DNA of 64,000 nt from Terriglobales bacterium (GTDB lineage Bacteria; Acidobacteriota; Terriglobia; Bryobacterales; Bryobacteraceae): the NCBI GenBank assembly GCA_027485675.1, contig JAIXQP010000019.1, positions 154,735-218,734 on the forward strand. Direction: 5' to 3'. Positions within the stretch are counted from its first letter, which is position 1, and the number at the start of each line of letters is the position of its first letter. Of this stretch, positions 7,939-15,648 are shown one piece after another. The position numbers were made by a program, and so were the translations under genes. Under the pieces are notes generated by a model. That model ran no database searches. It was not told the origin of the DNA and saw only the letters and a list, made by a program, of their open reading frames with translations.

Positions 7939-9160
7939 AGCGCAGGAAGCACAGATCGGCTTTGAAATCCCCATGACGTTCACCTTCGGGGCGACCGTCA
8001 CGGACCGTTTCAAGAACACCATCCCGGAGTGGCTGGCGACCATCGATAACCCCGTGCGCTCGAATCGCGGCGTCGCCTCCGCCGGTGCCCGCCTCCTGCT
8101 CGCCCCCACGCTCAAGCTCGGACGCCACTGGTACTTCCACGCCACCTTCCAGGGCAACACCTCGCCCTTCTTCTACTACGAGGCCTATCACGTCCGCGGC
8201 AACGGAGCCCGCTTCCGCCTGTTGCAAGGTTTTGGCGCCTATACCACCGGCAGCGAGACCGCCAGCGTCACCGTGAAGGCCGGCAAACTCATCACCGCCT
8301 TCGGCCAGTTCGCCACCCGCTACAACGACCGCGACAACGCTCTCCTCGATGCCCCCATGGCCTACGGCTCCTATCTCCTGCTCCGGCCGGACCAGATCCC
8401 CTGCTCCAACTTTGACCTCGAACATCAGCAGCGCGTGCACCCGAACGTCGCGGCCTATCACTGCGACCACCTTGAGTCCTATACCTATGGCGTACTGCCC
8501 GTCACCCCCTATGGCGTCTTCGGCGCCGAAGTGGACCTCACTTGGCGCCGCCTCGACGCCCGGCTGCAACTGGCGAACGCCTCCCCCTCCAACCCGCAGA
8601 AGCTCACCTCTTCGAGCCAAGCCGCGCAGTGGGCCGCCGGGATGGGCGTCACCCTCCTGCCCGGCCTCCGCGCCGGCGTCTCCGGCTTTCGCGGTCCGTG
8701 GCTCGAATCGAGCACCCAGTCGCAACTCGCCCCGGGCCTCCACTGGCGCCAGTTCAACGCGAGCGGCCTCGGGTTCGACGCCCAATGGGCCCGCTCCCGC
8801 CTGGCCGTCAGCGGCGAGTGGCAACGCCTGCAATACAGCTATCCGAACTTCCGCTCCGGCCCCGCGGTGCAGTACGGCTACGGCGAAGGAAAGTGGACGC
8901 TCCATCCCCGCTGGTTCGTGGCGACCCGGGTCGGCTACCAACGGCACAGCGTCGTCGCCGACGAATCCTCGCCCGGCCACTCGCATTTCCTGCCGACGCG
9001 CCTGGCCTACGAGTTCGCCGCCGGCTACCGGCCCCGCCCTGGCCAACTGATTAAAGCCGGTTACCTCTGGATGCCCAGTACCCAGCGGTACGGCCCGCGA
9101 GACGACGTCCTTGGATTCCAGTGGGTCGCCGACGTACCCACGCTGAGTTGGACGCGCTAG
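7871..9160 (+). CDS. Outer-membrane-type beta-barrel protein, unknown function
   Basis: A 429-residue exported protein. The ATG at 7871 lies inside the HD-GYP gene and is supported by GGAG seven bases upstream and by a clear signal peptide (MKRYTIPRFACLWLMLVSPW then a LAEA-type cleavage site near residue 24). The rest alternates polar and aromatic residues in short strands, with many Tyr/Trp-flanked segments, as in outer-membrane barrels; it ends LSWTR rather than in the usual terminal Phe. Residues about 170-200 carry two Cys and several His (SNFDLEHQQ ... YHCDH), a possible disulfide or metal loop. Third member of the cupredoxin/HD-GYP unit. Confidence 0.65.
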   Translation: MKRYTIPRFACLWLMLVSPWLAEAQEAQIGFEIPMTFTFGATVTDRFKNTIPEWLATIDNPVRSNRGVASAGARLLLAPTLKLGRHWYFHATFQGNTSPFFYYEAYHVRGNGARFRLLQGFGAYTTGSETASVTVKAGKLITAFGQFATRYNDRDNALLDAPMAYGSYLLLRPDQIPCSNFDLEHQQRVHPNVAAYHCDHLESYTYGVLPVTPYGVFGAEVDLTWRRLDARLQLANASPSNPQKLTSSSQAAQWAAGMGVTLLPGLRAGVSGFRGPWLESSTQSQLAPGLHWRQFNASGLGFDAQWARSRLAVSGEWQRLQYSYPNFRSGPAVQYGYGEGKWTLHPRWFVATRVGYQRHSVVADESSPGHSHFLPTRLAYEFAAGYRPRPGQLIKAGYLWMPSTQRYGPRDDVLGFQWVADVPTLSWTR

Positions 9161-9175
9161 CGGCTCAGTTCTAAC

Positions 9176-10690
9176 TCAGTTCCAATACGTCCGGTCGAGG
9201 CTGCGGTACTGCACCGCCTCGGCCAGATGCTTAGCCCCGATCTGGTCCCGGCCGTCGAGATCCGCAATCGTCCGCGCTACCTTCAAAATCCGGTCGTGCG
9301 CCCGCGCGCTCAGCCCCATCCGCCGCACCGCCATCTCGAGCGTCCGCTCCCCGGCTTCATCCAGGCTGCAATGCGTCCGCAGTTGCGCACTCGGAATATG
9401 GGCGTTGTAAAAACCGCGAACCTGCTGCCGCTCCCGCGCCGCGCCCACCCGCTGCCGGAAGTGCTCGGAGCTGACGGCCGCATCCGCGCCGCGCAGGTCC
9501 TTGTACGGCACCGCCGGCACCTCAATATGCAGATCAATGCGGTCGAGCATCGGCCCGCTGATCTTTGACAGGTACCGCTGAATAATCCCCGGCGTGCACC
9601 GGCACTCGCGCGTCGGGTCGCCGTGAAATCCGCACGGACACGGATTCATCGCCGCCACCAGCATGAAGCGGGCGGGGAAGCGCGTCGACGAATTGGCCCG
9701 CGCAATCGTCACCGCCCCCTCCTCCATCGGTTGCCGCAACTGCTCCAGCACGTTCCGCGCAAACTCCGGGAACTCGTCCAGGAACAGCACCCCATGATGC
9801 GCCAGACTCGCCTCTCCCGGCCGCGGCGTACCGCTGCCGCCGCCAATCAACCCCGCGTCCGACACCGTATGGTGCGGAGACCGGAACGGCCGCAACCGCA
9901 GCAAACCATGGCCCTTGGCGAGTTGCCCGGCCACCGAGTGAATCTGCGTCGTCTCGAGCGACTCCGGAAACGTCAACGGCGTCAGAATCCCGGCCAGGCG
10001 CTTGGCCAGCATCGTCTTGCCCGATCCCGGCGGCCCCACCAGCAGCACGTTGTGCCCCCCAGCGGCCGCCACCTCCAGCGCCCGCTTCGCCGTCGCCTGG
10101 CCCCGCACATCGGAAAAGTCCGGATACTCCGTCTGCCCCGATCCATCGAGCGTCGACTGCACCGGCTCGAACTTCAGCGGCTCGTTCACAATGCCCACCG
10201 CCTCGGCAATGTGCTTCACCCCATAGACGTTCACACCCTCCACCACCGCCGCCTCCGCCGCGTTCTCCAGCGGTACGATCACGTTCCGGACGCCCTGCTG
10301 CCGGGCGCAAACCGCAATCGAGAGCGCCCCGCGGATCGGCCGCACCGCGCCGTCCAGCGACAGCTCCCCAATCGAAAGATGTTGCTCGCTCTGATGCAGC
10401 GTCCCCATCGCGCCCAAAATCCCCATCGCCATCGGCAGGTCAAACCCCGGCCCCTCCTTCCGCACGTTCGCCGGCGCCAGATTAATGGTCACCGCGCGCG
10501 CCGGATAGCCGAAGCCCGAGTTCATCAGCGCCGATTTGATCCGCTCCCGGCTCTCCCGCACCGCCAAATCCGGCATCCCCACGGTGATGAAGTCCCGCGC
10601 CGAGCCGGAGTTGTACAAGTCCACCTCGACGTCCACAAGATGCGCGTCGATCCCATAAACGGCGGCTGAACGGGTGCGAAAAAGGCCCAT
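9176..10690 (-). CDS. comM: YifB/ComM-family Mg-chelatase-like AAA+ ATPase
   Basis: A 504-residue cytoplasmic AAA+ protein. It has an N-terminal Lon-protease-like S5 fold (about 20-170, without a protease dyad that I can see), Walker A GPPGSGKT at 219-226, a Walker B-like LFLDEFPEF near 300, and a Cys-rich insert (PCPCGFHG ... CRC) near 355 that may bind zinc. In naturally competent bacteria ComM is a branch-migration helicase that extends integration of transforming DNA. No other competence gene is in the window. It sits alone between converging and minus-strand neighbours. Confidence 0.92.
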   Translation of the reverse strand: MGLFRTRSAAVYGIDAHLVDVEVDLYNSGSARDFITVGMPDLAVRESRERIKSALMNSGFGYPARAVTINLAPANVRKEGPGFDLPMAMGILGAMGTLHQSEQHLSIGELSLDGAVRPIRGALSIAVCARQQGVRNVIVPLENAAEAAVVEGVNVYGVKHIAEAVGIVNEPLKFEPVQSTLDGSGQTEYPDFSDVRGQATAKRALEVAAAGGHNVLLVGPPGSGKTMLAKRLAGILTPLTFPESLETTQIHSVAGQLAKGHGLLRLRPFRSPHHTVSDAGLIGGGSGTPRPGEASLAHHGVLFLDEFPEFARNVLEQLRQPMEEGAVTIARANSSTRFPARFMLVAAMNPCPCGFHGDPTRECRCTPGIIQRYLSKISGPMLDRIDLHIEVPAVPYKDLRGADAAVSSEHFRQRVGAARERQQVRGFYNAHIPSAQLRTHCSLDEAGERTLEMAVRRMGLSARAHDRILKVARTIADLDGRDQIGAKHLAEAVQYRSLDRTYWN

Positions 10691-10721
10691 GTTACAGGAG
10701 TGGGCCGGACCGGGATTTCTC

Positions 10722-11576
10722 TCACTCCACCGTAAAGCGGTGGTCAGAACTTACGCGGCGGTCGCCGATCCGGTCGTGGATCAGCAACTGCAGCCGGTAC
10801 TCTCCCGGCGCGAGATCCTTGCCCAACTGCAAGCTCAAAACGCTCGGCAAAAAGCGCCGCGGATAGGCGGAATCCCCCGTCTGCTCCGCTGCAATCTCCT
10901 GCCGGAACAGGCTGATCCCGGCGGCGTTAAACGCCTCCAGTCCGTACGCAATGTCGTAACGGTTCCCCTCCGCCCGGCTAAACCCAACAATCGAAAACCG
11001 CGCCCACACCATGTCCCCCGGCCGGTAGACCGCGGTCAGAATCGGCTGCGGGGCGTCCTCTTGCCGGTAGAATCCGAAGTTGCTGCCGCCCAGCGCCACA
11101 TTCTCCGCAATGGCCGGACCCGCCAGGGGAATCTCCGCCTGCCGGGCCGTCTTTGCATTGGCCACCTGGTCTTCCAGCTCAATCGCCAGCTTCGCCTGCC
11201 CCTGCACCAGGCCCACCGGCAGCTCCAGTTCGGCGTACACCTTCGGCTTCCACTGCTTATCTTCCGGAGCAAGGTCCGCCACCACCTCCCCGCTGGCCGG
11301 CTTGGCGAGGGCCAGCCCCGCCGCGTCCGTCAAGGCGATACGGTAGCGCAGCCGGACACGCGGGTCGCTGTCGTCGTCCGCCTTGGCGGCCCGCGCCCCG
11401 GACACCGTGAAGCGGACGAAAATCGTCTCCCCGCTCCCGAACGGGCGGTTCACCGCCTCTCCGCCGTCGGTGGCGCTCAGCGTCAATCCGTCAATGGCGA
11501 GCGCGGCCGGAGGCGTTTGCGCGGGACTAATTGCCGAGAGCAGGCCCAGCCACGCTAGGAGGCGTAGCGGGAACAA
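10722..11576 (-). CDS. Exported hypothetical protein, Ig-like
   Basis: Not recognised. The start is uncertain: a TTG at 11576 opens a convincing signal peptide (LFPLRLLAWLGLLSAISPAQ, cleavage after Ala) giving 284 residues, whereas in-frame ATGs further upstream (to 11744) lie inside the preceding gene and precede basic, low-hydrophobicity sequence. With the TTG start it overlaps the lipoprotein gene by 50 bases, implying translational coupling. The mature part reads as two or three Ig-like beta-sandwich segments (about 30-130 and 145-280) with no catalytic motif. Probably a periplasmic companion of the upstream lipoprotein. Confidence 0.6.
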   Translation of the reverse strand: MFPLRLLAWLGLLSAISPAQTPPAALAIDGLTLSATDGGEAVNRPFGSGETIFVRFTVSGARAAKADDDSDPRVRLRYRIALTDAAGLALAKPASGEVVADLAPEDKQWKPKVYAELELPVGLVQGQAKLAIELEDQVANAKTARQAEIPLAGPAIAENVALGGSNFGFYRQEDAPQPILTAVYRPGDMVWARFSIVGFSRAEGNRYDIAYGLEAFNAAGISLFRQEIAAEQTGDSAYPRRFLPSVLSLQLGKDLAPGEYRLQLLIHDRIGDRRVSSDHRFTVE

Positions 11577-12057
11577 TCTTGGTCGGGAGTTCGATTTGGG
11601 CAAGCTGCTCCTTCTCGGGATCGCCACCGCTCGAAACCTGTAGCTTGTAGGCGCCAACCGGGACATCAAATACAACATATCCCTGTTCCGTACTCGACGG
11701 GGCCACCCGCCGCAGGACTCCCATCCATTGCCCCATGTTTTCAATCTCCGTCACCTCCGGATATTCCGCGCCGTCCGCGCCAATCAGCCGGGTATGCGGC
11801 AAGGTCGCCTCCTGGCCGCCGCCGTTGGTGGCGGACAGGAAGACTACCAGATACTGGTGCTTCAGCGGTCCTTTCGCCTCCGGCAGTTCCGCGCGATACT
11901 CGGCGGTGAGGCCCACATAGGTGATCGGGCCCGTTACCGCACGATCTCCCATCCGGTAGACCTTCGCCGTGGGTGTGGCAGGGTCTCCCCCGCACGACAA
12001 AGTGAAGGCCAACAGAGCGACCGTGGATAAAATAGAAAGCTGGCGCAGGACAAACAT
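11527..12057 (-). CDS. DUF4352-like lipoprotein
   Basis: A 176-residue predicted lipoprotein. The ATG at 12057 (MFVLRQLS) is preferred over an upstream start at 12096 because it gives a compact signal peptide ending LLAFTLSC; the lipobox is not canonical (T-L-S-C), so acylation is likely but not certain. The mature domain fits the DUF4352/telokin-like Ig pattern: a VVFLSATNGGG strand, a GADGAEYPE segment, then GYVVFDVPVG. Such domains act as extracytoplasmic binding modules of unknown ligand. The gene is divergent from the methyltransferase-like gene, with 90 bases between starts, and overlaps the next minus-strand gene. Confidence 0.65.
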   Translation of the reverse strand: MFVLRQLSILSTVALLAFTLSCGGDPATPTAKVYRMGDRAVTGPITYVGLTAEYRAELPEAKGPLKHQYLVVFLSATNGGGQEATLPHTRLIGADGAEYPEVTEIENMGQWMGVLRRVAPSSTEQGYVVFDVPVGAYKLQVSSGGDPEKEQLAQIELPTKIVPATPPSVAGPALGN

Positions 12058-12147
12058 AAGTGCACACGGAGTAAGGCGAAAAAACCAAATCCACAAACCC
12101 CCGGGGCGGGTGGTGGCATCTCAACCTTGAGGTAAGGATTCTTAATT

Positions 12148-12825
12148 ATGAGAGTAATGCAGCTTGGATTGCAATCGGTCATTTTGATCGCGGGAGTGGG
12201 CGGCCTGCTCGCGCAGTCGAAACACCCGGTCAGCGGCCGCGTGATCGCGCCCGTGATGAGTGCGGCCGGCGCCGATTGGCTTGAGCGCGGCGAGCGGGAG
12301 AGCGAGGAAAGCCCCTCGAAGGCGATCCGGGCCCTGGACATTAAACCCGGAATGACCGTTTGCGATCTCGGAGCCGGCAGCGGCTACTACACCGTCCGCA
12401 TGTCGCGTCTGGTCGGGCCCACCGGCAAGGTTTATGCGGTCGATATTCAGCCGAAAATGCTCGAAATTCTGGCCCGCCGGCTCAAGTCTGAGGGCATCGG
12501 CAATGTCGTCCCGGTTTTGAGTTCCGAAGACGATCCCAAGCTTCCCCCCAAGTCGCAGGACCTCATCCTGCTGGTCGATGTCTATCACGAGTTCGCCCGG
12601 CCGCAGATCATGCTGCAGCGCATGCGGGAAGCCCTCAAGGACGATGGCCGCTTAGTGCTGCTGGAGTTCCGCAAGGAGGACGCCTCGGTCCCGATCCGCC
12701 TAGAACATAAAATGAGTATTGCCGAGGTGAAGGCTGAACTGGAGCCGGAAGGGTTTCAGATCGACAAAGTCCTGGACGTTTTACCTTGGCAGCATATCTT
12801 CATTTGTAAGAAAAAGATGAAATGA
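12148..12825 (+). CDS. Class I SAM-dependent methyltransferase with N-terminal signal peptide
   Basis: A 225-residue Rossmann-fold methyltransferase: motif I VCDLGAGSGYYT at 71-82, acidic Asp99 ending strand 2 (YAVDIQP), and a LLVDVYHEF motif near 137. Unusually, an apparent signal peptide precedes the domain (MRVMQLGLQSVILIAGVGGL then a LLAQ cleavage site near residue 23). This start is supported by AGGTAAGGA upstream, nine bases before the ATG. SAM is a cytoplasmic metabolite, so an exported methyltransferase is hard to explain; the segment might instead be a membrane anchor, or the enzyme may bind another ligand. Overlaps the next gene by ATGA. Confidence 0.8.
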   Translation: MRVMQLGLQSVILIAGVGGLLAQSKHPVSGRVIAPVMSAAGADWLERGERESEESPSKAIRALDIKPGMTVCDLGAGSGYYTVRMSRLVGPTGKVYAVDIQPKMLEILARRLKSEGIGNVVPVLSSEDDPKLPPKSQDLILLVDVYHEFARPQIMLQRMREALKDDGRLVLLEFRKEDASVPIRLEHKMSIAEVKAELEPEGFQIDKVLDVLPWQHIFICKKKMK

Positions 12826-13949
12826 ATTGGACTAAGGGCCTACGGCTCCCAAGCGAATACTCCCTGCAGCAAGACAGGGTTACGGGCGCTCGCGTTCACC
12901 AGCTCACCGCGCATGAATCCGTAAATCATGCGACTTATTTTCTACAAAGTTCCTTCACTCCCGACGGCCGCACCATGCTGTTCGTCTCCAATCGCAGCGG
13001 TGCCTGGCAGTTGTTTGCCGTGACGGACTTTCCCACGGGCGCCATCGTCCAACTCACCGCCGGCGCCCCCATCCATCCCTTCTCCCCCGCCTTTCATCCG
13101 GCCGGCGACCGCGTCTTCTTCGTGCGGGGCAGTGGCATCTGGTGGCTCCGCCTCGATACCCTTGCCGAAGGCTGCGTCGTCGACTTCGGGGGAGGCTCGA
13201 TGGGCGAGTGCTCCTTCGATGCATCCGGCGAATGGCTCGTGGCTGCCGTGAAGAAGGACGGCCAATCCGGCTTAGCCGTCGGCCGGGCGGACGGGTCCGC
13301 TTGGCAGGTAATCCCCTTTCCGCGGACCGTCATCCATCCCCAGTTCCACCCCTTGGAGCCCGAATGGATCGAGTTTGCCGGGGACCCGGCCCCGCGCATG
13401 CACCGCGTCCGCCGGGATGGCTCCGGTCTGGAGTGCCTGTACCAGCACGACAATCACGAGTTCGTCGTGCACGAAACCTTTCTCGGCCAGACCGGCCAGT
13501 TGGTCTACACCGTTTGGCCGCGGGCCCTCCGGGTGATGGATTGGCGAACGCGGGAACACCGCACCATCGCCGAGTGCAACGCCTGGCACATCACCCCGAA
13601 CCGGGCGGGAACGGCGGTGCTCTGCGACACCAATCATCCGGATGACGGGATCTTTGTCATCGACGTAGCCACGGGGACTAGACGGCTGGTTTGTCTTTCC
13701 GAATCAAGCAACGGCGGGTCGCAGTGGCGCTCGAGCCGCTACGCGCTCGCCGAAGACTTCGCCGCGGCGCAAAGTGCCGCCAAAAGTGGACGGGCGCTGA
13801 GTTGGATGGAGGTGGGCACCGATACGGTGTACGGTCCGCAGTGGACGCACCCGCACCCGTCTTATTCGCGCGATGAACGGAGCGTAGTCTACACGAGTGA
13901 CCGTTCCGGCCACGCGCAGGTCTACGTCGCCGAGATCCCGTTCGACTAG
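12822..13949 (+). CDS. Oligogalacturonate-lyase-like beta-propeller protein
   Basis: A 375-residue protein with WD40/PD40-type repeats: TPDGRTMLFVSNRSGAW near 48, a middle HPQFHPLEPEWIEFAGD segment near 170, and a C-terminal THPHPSYSRDERSVVYTSDR repeat near 345. The order and the HPxPSxSxDxxxVxxTSDRxG ending match the oligogalacturonate lyase family (PF14583), seven-bladed propellers that cleave pectin-derived oligogalacturonides. No signal peptide is evident, consistent with a cytoplasmic enzyme. Whether it is catalytic cannot be told by eye, and a sugar-binding TolB-like role is possible. Translationally coupled to the methyltransferase-like gene; its stop overlaps the converging HDOD gene by 4 bases. 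Confidence 0.75.
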   Translation: MNWTKGLRLPSEYSLQQDRVTGARVHQLTAHESVNHATYFLQSSFTPDGRTMLFVSNRSGAWQLFAVTDFPTGAIVQLTAGAPIHPFSPAFHPAGDRVFFVRGSGIWWLRLDTLAEGCVVDFGGGSMGECSFDASGEWLVAAVKKDGQSGLAVGRADGSAWQVIPFPRTVIHPQFHPLEPEWIEFAGDPAPRMHRVRRDGSGLECLYQHDNHEFVVHETFLGQTGQLVYTVWPRALRVMDWRTREHRTIAECNAWHITPNRAGTAVLCDTNHPDDGIFVIDVATGTRRLVCLSESSNGGSQWRSSRYALAEDFAAAQSAAKSGRALSWMEVGTDTVYGPQWTHPHPSYSRDERSVVYTSDRSGHAQVYVAEIPFD

Positions 13950-14812
13950 AATCCCGACTTCATCGCCTCAAAGTCTCTGTGGAAGGCTTCCACCACCCGC
14001 TGCGTCTTATCGCCTAAGCCACAAGCTTCGAGCAGCGGAGACGGATCTTCCAGTTCGCCGTCGGGCGGGAACAGGCTGATGCCAAAATGGTTCACCGCAT
14101 GATCGGCCAGTTGAATCGCCCGGCTCAGCGACATCAGGCCCGGGGCGGACGAATCCGCGTCCGGATTGTGATGATAGCGGACCGCTAACCGGACCGGAAT
14201 CGGCAGTTGCCATTTCTCGAGAACCGCCAGAGAAAGCTCCGGATGGGTGATGCCCAGTAACTCGAGTTCGCACTCCAATACCGAGCGGCCAGAGGTGGCC
14301 TGCAACTGACAAACCTCGGTATATGCCTCCGGGATCCCCACCGCGAACATCAGTTTCCCCAGGTCGTGCATCAGTCCGGCAATAAAGGCGCCCTCGGCGT
14401 AATCGATCGGGAGATGCTGCGCCAGCAAGTCCGCCATCAAAGCCGTCGCAATGGCGTGCTGGTTGAAACGAGCGTCGGACCACCCCTTCGGCAGCTTCAG
14501 CTGCGTGAGCATCCGGGCCACCTGCATCGCCAGAACGATGTTCCGTAACTTCATCGTCCCCAGAATCGCGATCGCCTGCCGGACGCTGCTAACCGACGCC
14601 GAACGCCCATATGCTGCCGAATTTACGATGCGCAGCACGTTACCCGCCAGCACCGCGTCCTTCTCAATCCAGTCCGCTAACTCGGTCAACATCACGTCCT
14701 CGCGAGCCAGGGTCGCCATCAGCTTGGCGAGAACCGGGTTGAACGGGGGAAGTTGTCCAAGCGCCTGAAGCGCTTTCTCTCGGGCGGCGGAAGGGGTCAA
14801 GATAGCATTCAT
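13946..14812 (-). CDS. HDOD-domain protein
   Basis: A 288-residue cytoplasmic protein dominated by an HDOD domain (about residues 15-215): ENVLRIVNSA-type helix near 55-65, the HD-like LMHDLGKLMFAVG segment near 150, and a THPELSLAVLEKWQLP helix near 210. HDOD domains resemble HD phosphohydrolases but lack the full metal-binding set; they act in signalling networks, often linked to c-di-GMP or motility, without known catalysis. The gene is monocistronic, convergent with the propeller gene and divergent from the ABC transporter. Confidence 0.88.
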   Translation of the reverse strand: MNAILTPSAAREKALQALGQLPPFNPVLAKLMATLAREDVMLTELADWIEKDAVLAGNVLRIVNSAAYGRSASVSSVRQAIAILGTMKLRNIVLAMQVARMLTQLKLPKGWSDARFNQHAIATALMADLLAQHLPIDYAEGAFIAGLMHDLGKLMFAVGIPEAYTEVCQLQATSGRSVLECELELLGITHPELSLAVLEKWQLPIPVRLAVRYHHNPDADSSAPGLMSLSRAIQLADHAVNHFGISLFPPDGELEDPSPLLEACGLGDKTQRVVEAFHRDFEAMKSGF

Positions 14813-14870
14813 TGCGGCTTCGTCTCCTTCAACTTCTCGGCGTGCCAGAGAAAAGTCTTAAACTGAGATT

Positions 14871-15647
14871 GTGACTGAGCCTCCTCCGTTCGTCGAAGCA
14901 CCGGCGGTTGCCGTTCGGGATCTCCGGAAAGTCTACGGAACGAAGGCGGCGGTCGATGGGCTGACTCTTTCGGTGCCGCGCGGCTGCTTTTTCGGGTTTC
15001 TCGGACCCAACGGGGCCGGGAAAACCACCACCATCAAAATGCTGATGGGACTGGCCACGCCCACCTCCGGCGAAATCGAAATGCTCGGCATGCGCATGCC
15101 CGAGGATGCCTTGGCCATCAAACGGCAGATCGGCCTCGTTCCCGACGACACTCTGTTGTTCGACCACCTCACCGGCCCCGAGTTCCTCGAATTCATCGGC
15201 CGCCTGTATGGCCTCGCCCCCGGCCTCTCCCGCGAACGCTCCCGCGAACTGCTCGCGCTCTTTGAAATGGACGGCCACGATCAAAAGCTAATCGGTGAGT
15301 ATTCAAAGGGCATGCGCAAGCGGGTCGCCATGGCCGCCGCGCTCATCCACTCCCCCCAACTCTTCCTCCTCGACGAACCCTTTGAAGGCGTCGACGCCGT
15401 CGGCGCCCGGCTGATGAAGGACATCCTCCTCGACCGTGTCCGCCGCGGCGCCACCATGTTCCTCACCTCCCACGTCCTCGAAGTAGTCGAGCGCCTCTGT
15501 GACCGGGTCGCCATCATTCACGACGGCAAGCTGGTCATCGACGAACCGATGGCGCAGTTGCGCGCCGGTTCGGAGACGCTCGAAGAGATCTTCGTCCGCG
15601 TAGTGGGCGGCGCCCCCCGCTCCGCCGATACGCTGGAGTGGCTCTAG
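14871..15647 (+). CDS. ABC transporter ATP-binding protein
   Basis: A 258-residue ABC ATPase of the DRI/CcmA-type exporter families. Walker A GPNGAGKTTT is near residue 46, the signature reads YSKGMRKRVAMAA (the common exporter variant of LSGGQ), and Walker B LFLLDEPFEGVD follows near residue 170, then an H-loop segment TSHVLEVVERL. The start is a GTG with no strong ribosome-binding site. The permease begins one base after its stop, so the two form one exporter. Substrate unknown. Confidence 0.92.
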   Translation: MTEPPPFVEAPAVAVRDLRKVYGTKAAVDGLTLSVPRGCFFGFLGPNGAGKTTTIKMLMGLATPTSGEIEMLGMRMPEDALAIKRQIGLVPDDTLLFDHLTGPEFLEFIGRLYGLAPGLSRERSRELLALFEMDGHDQKLIGEYSKGMRKRVAMAAALIHSPQLFLLDEPFEGVDAVGARLMKDILLDRVRRGATMFLTSHVLEVVERLCDRVAIIHDGKLVIDEPMAQLRAGSETLEEIFVRVVGGAPRSADTLEWL

Positions 15648-15648
15648 C

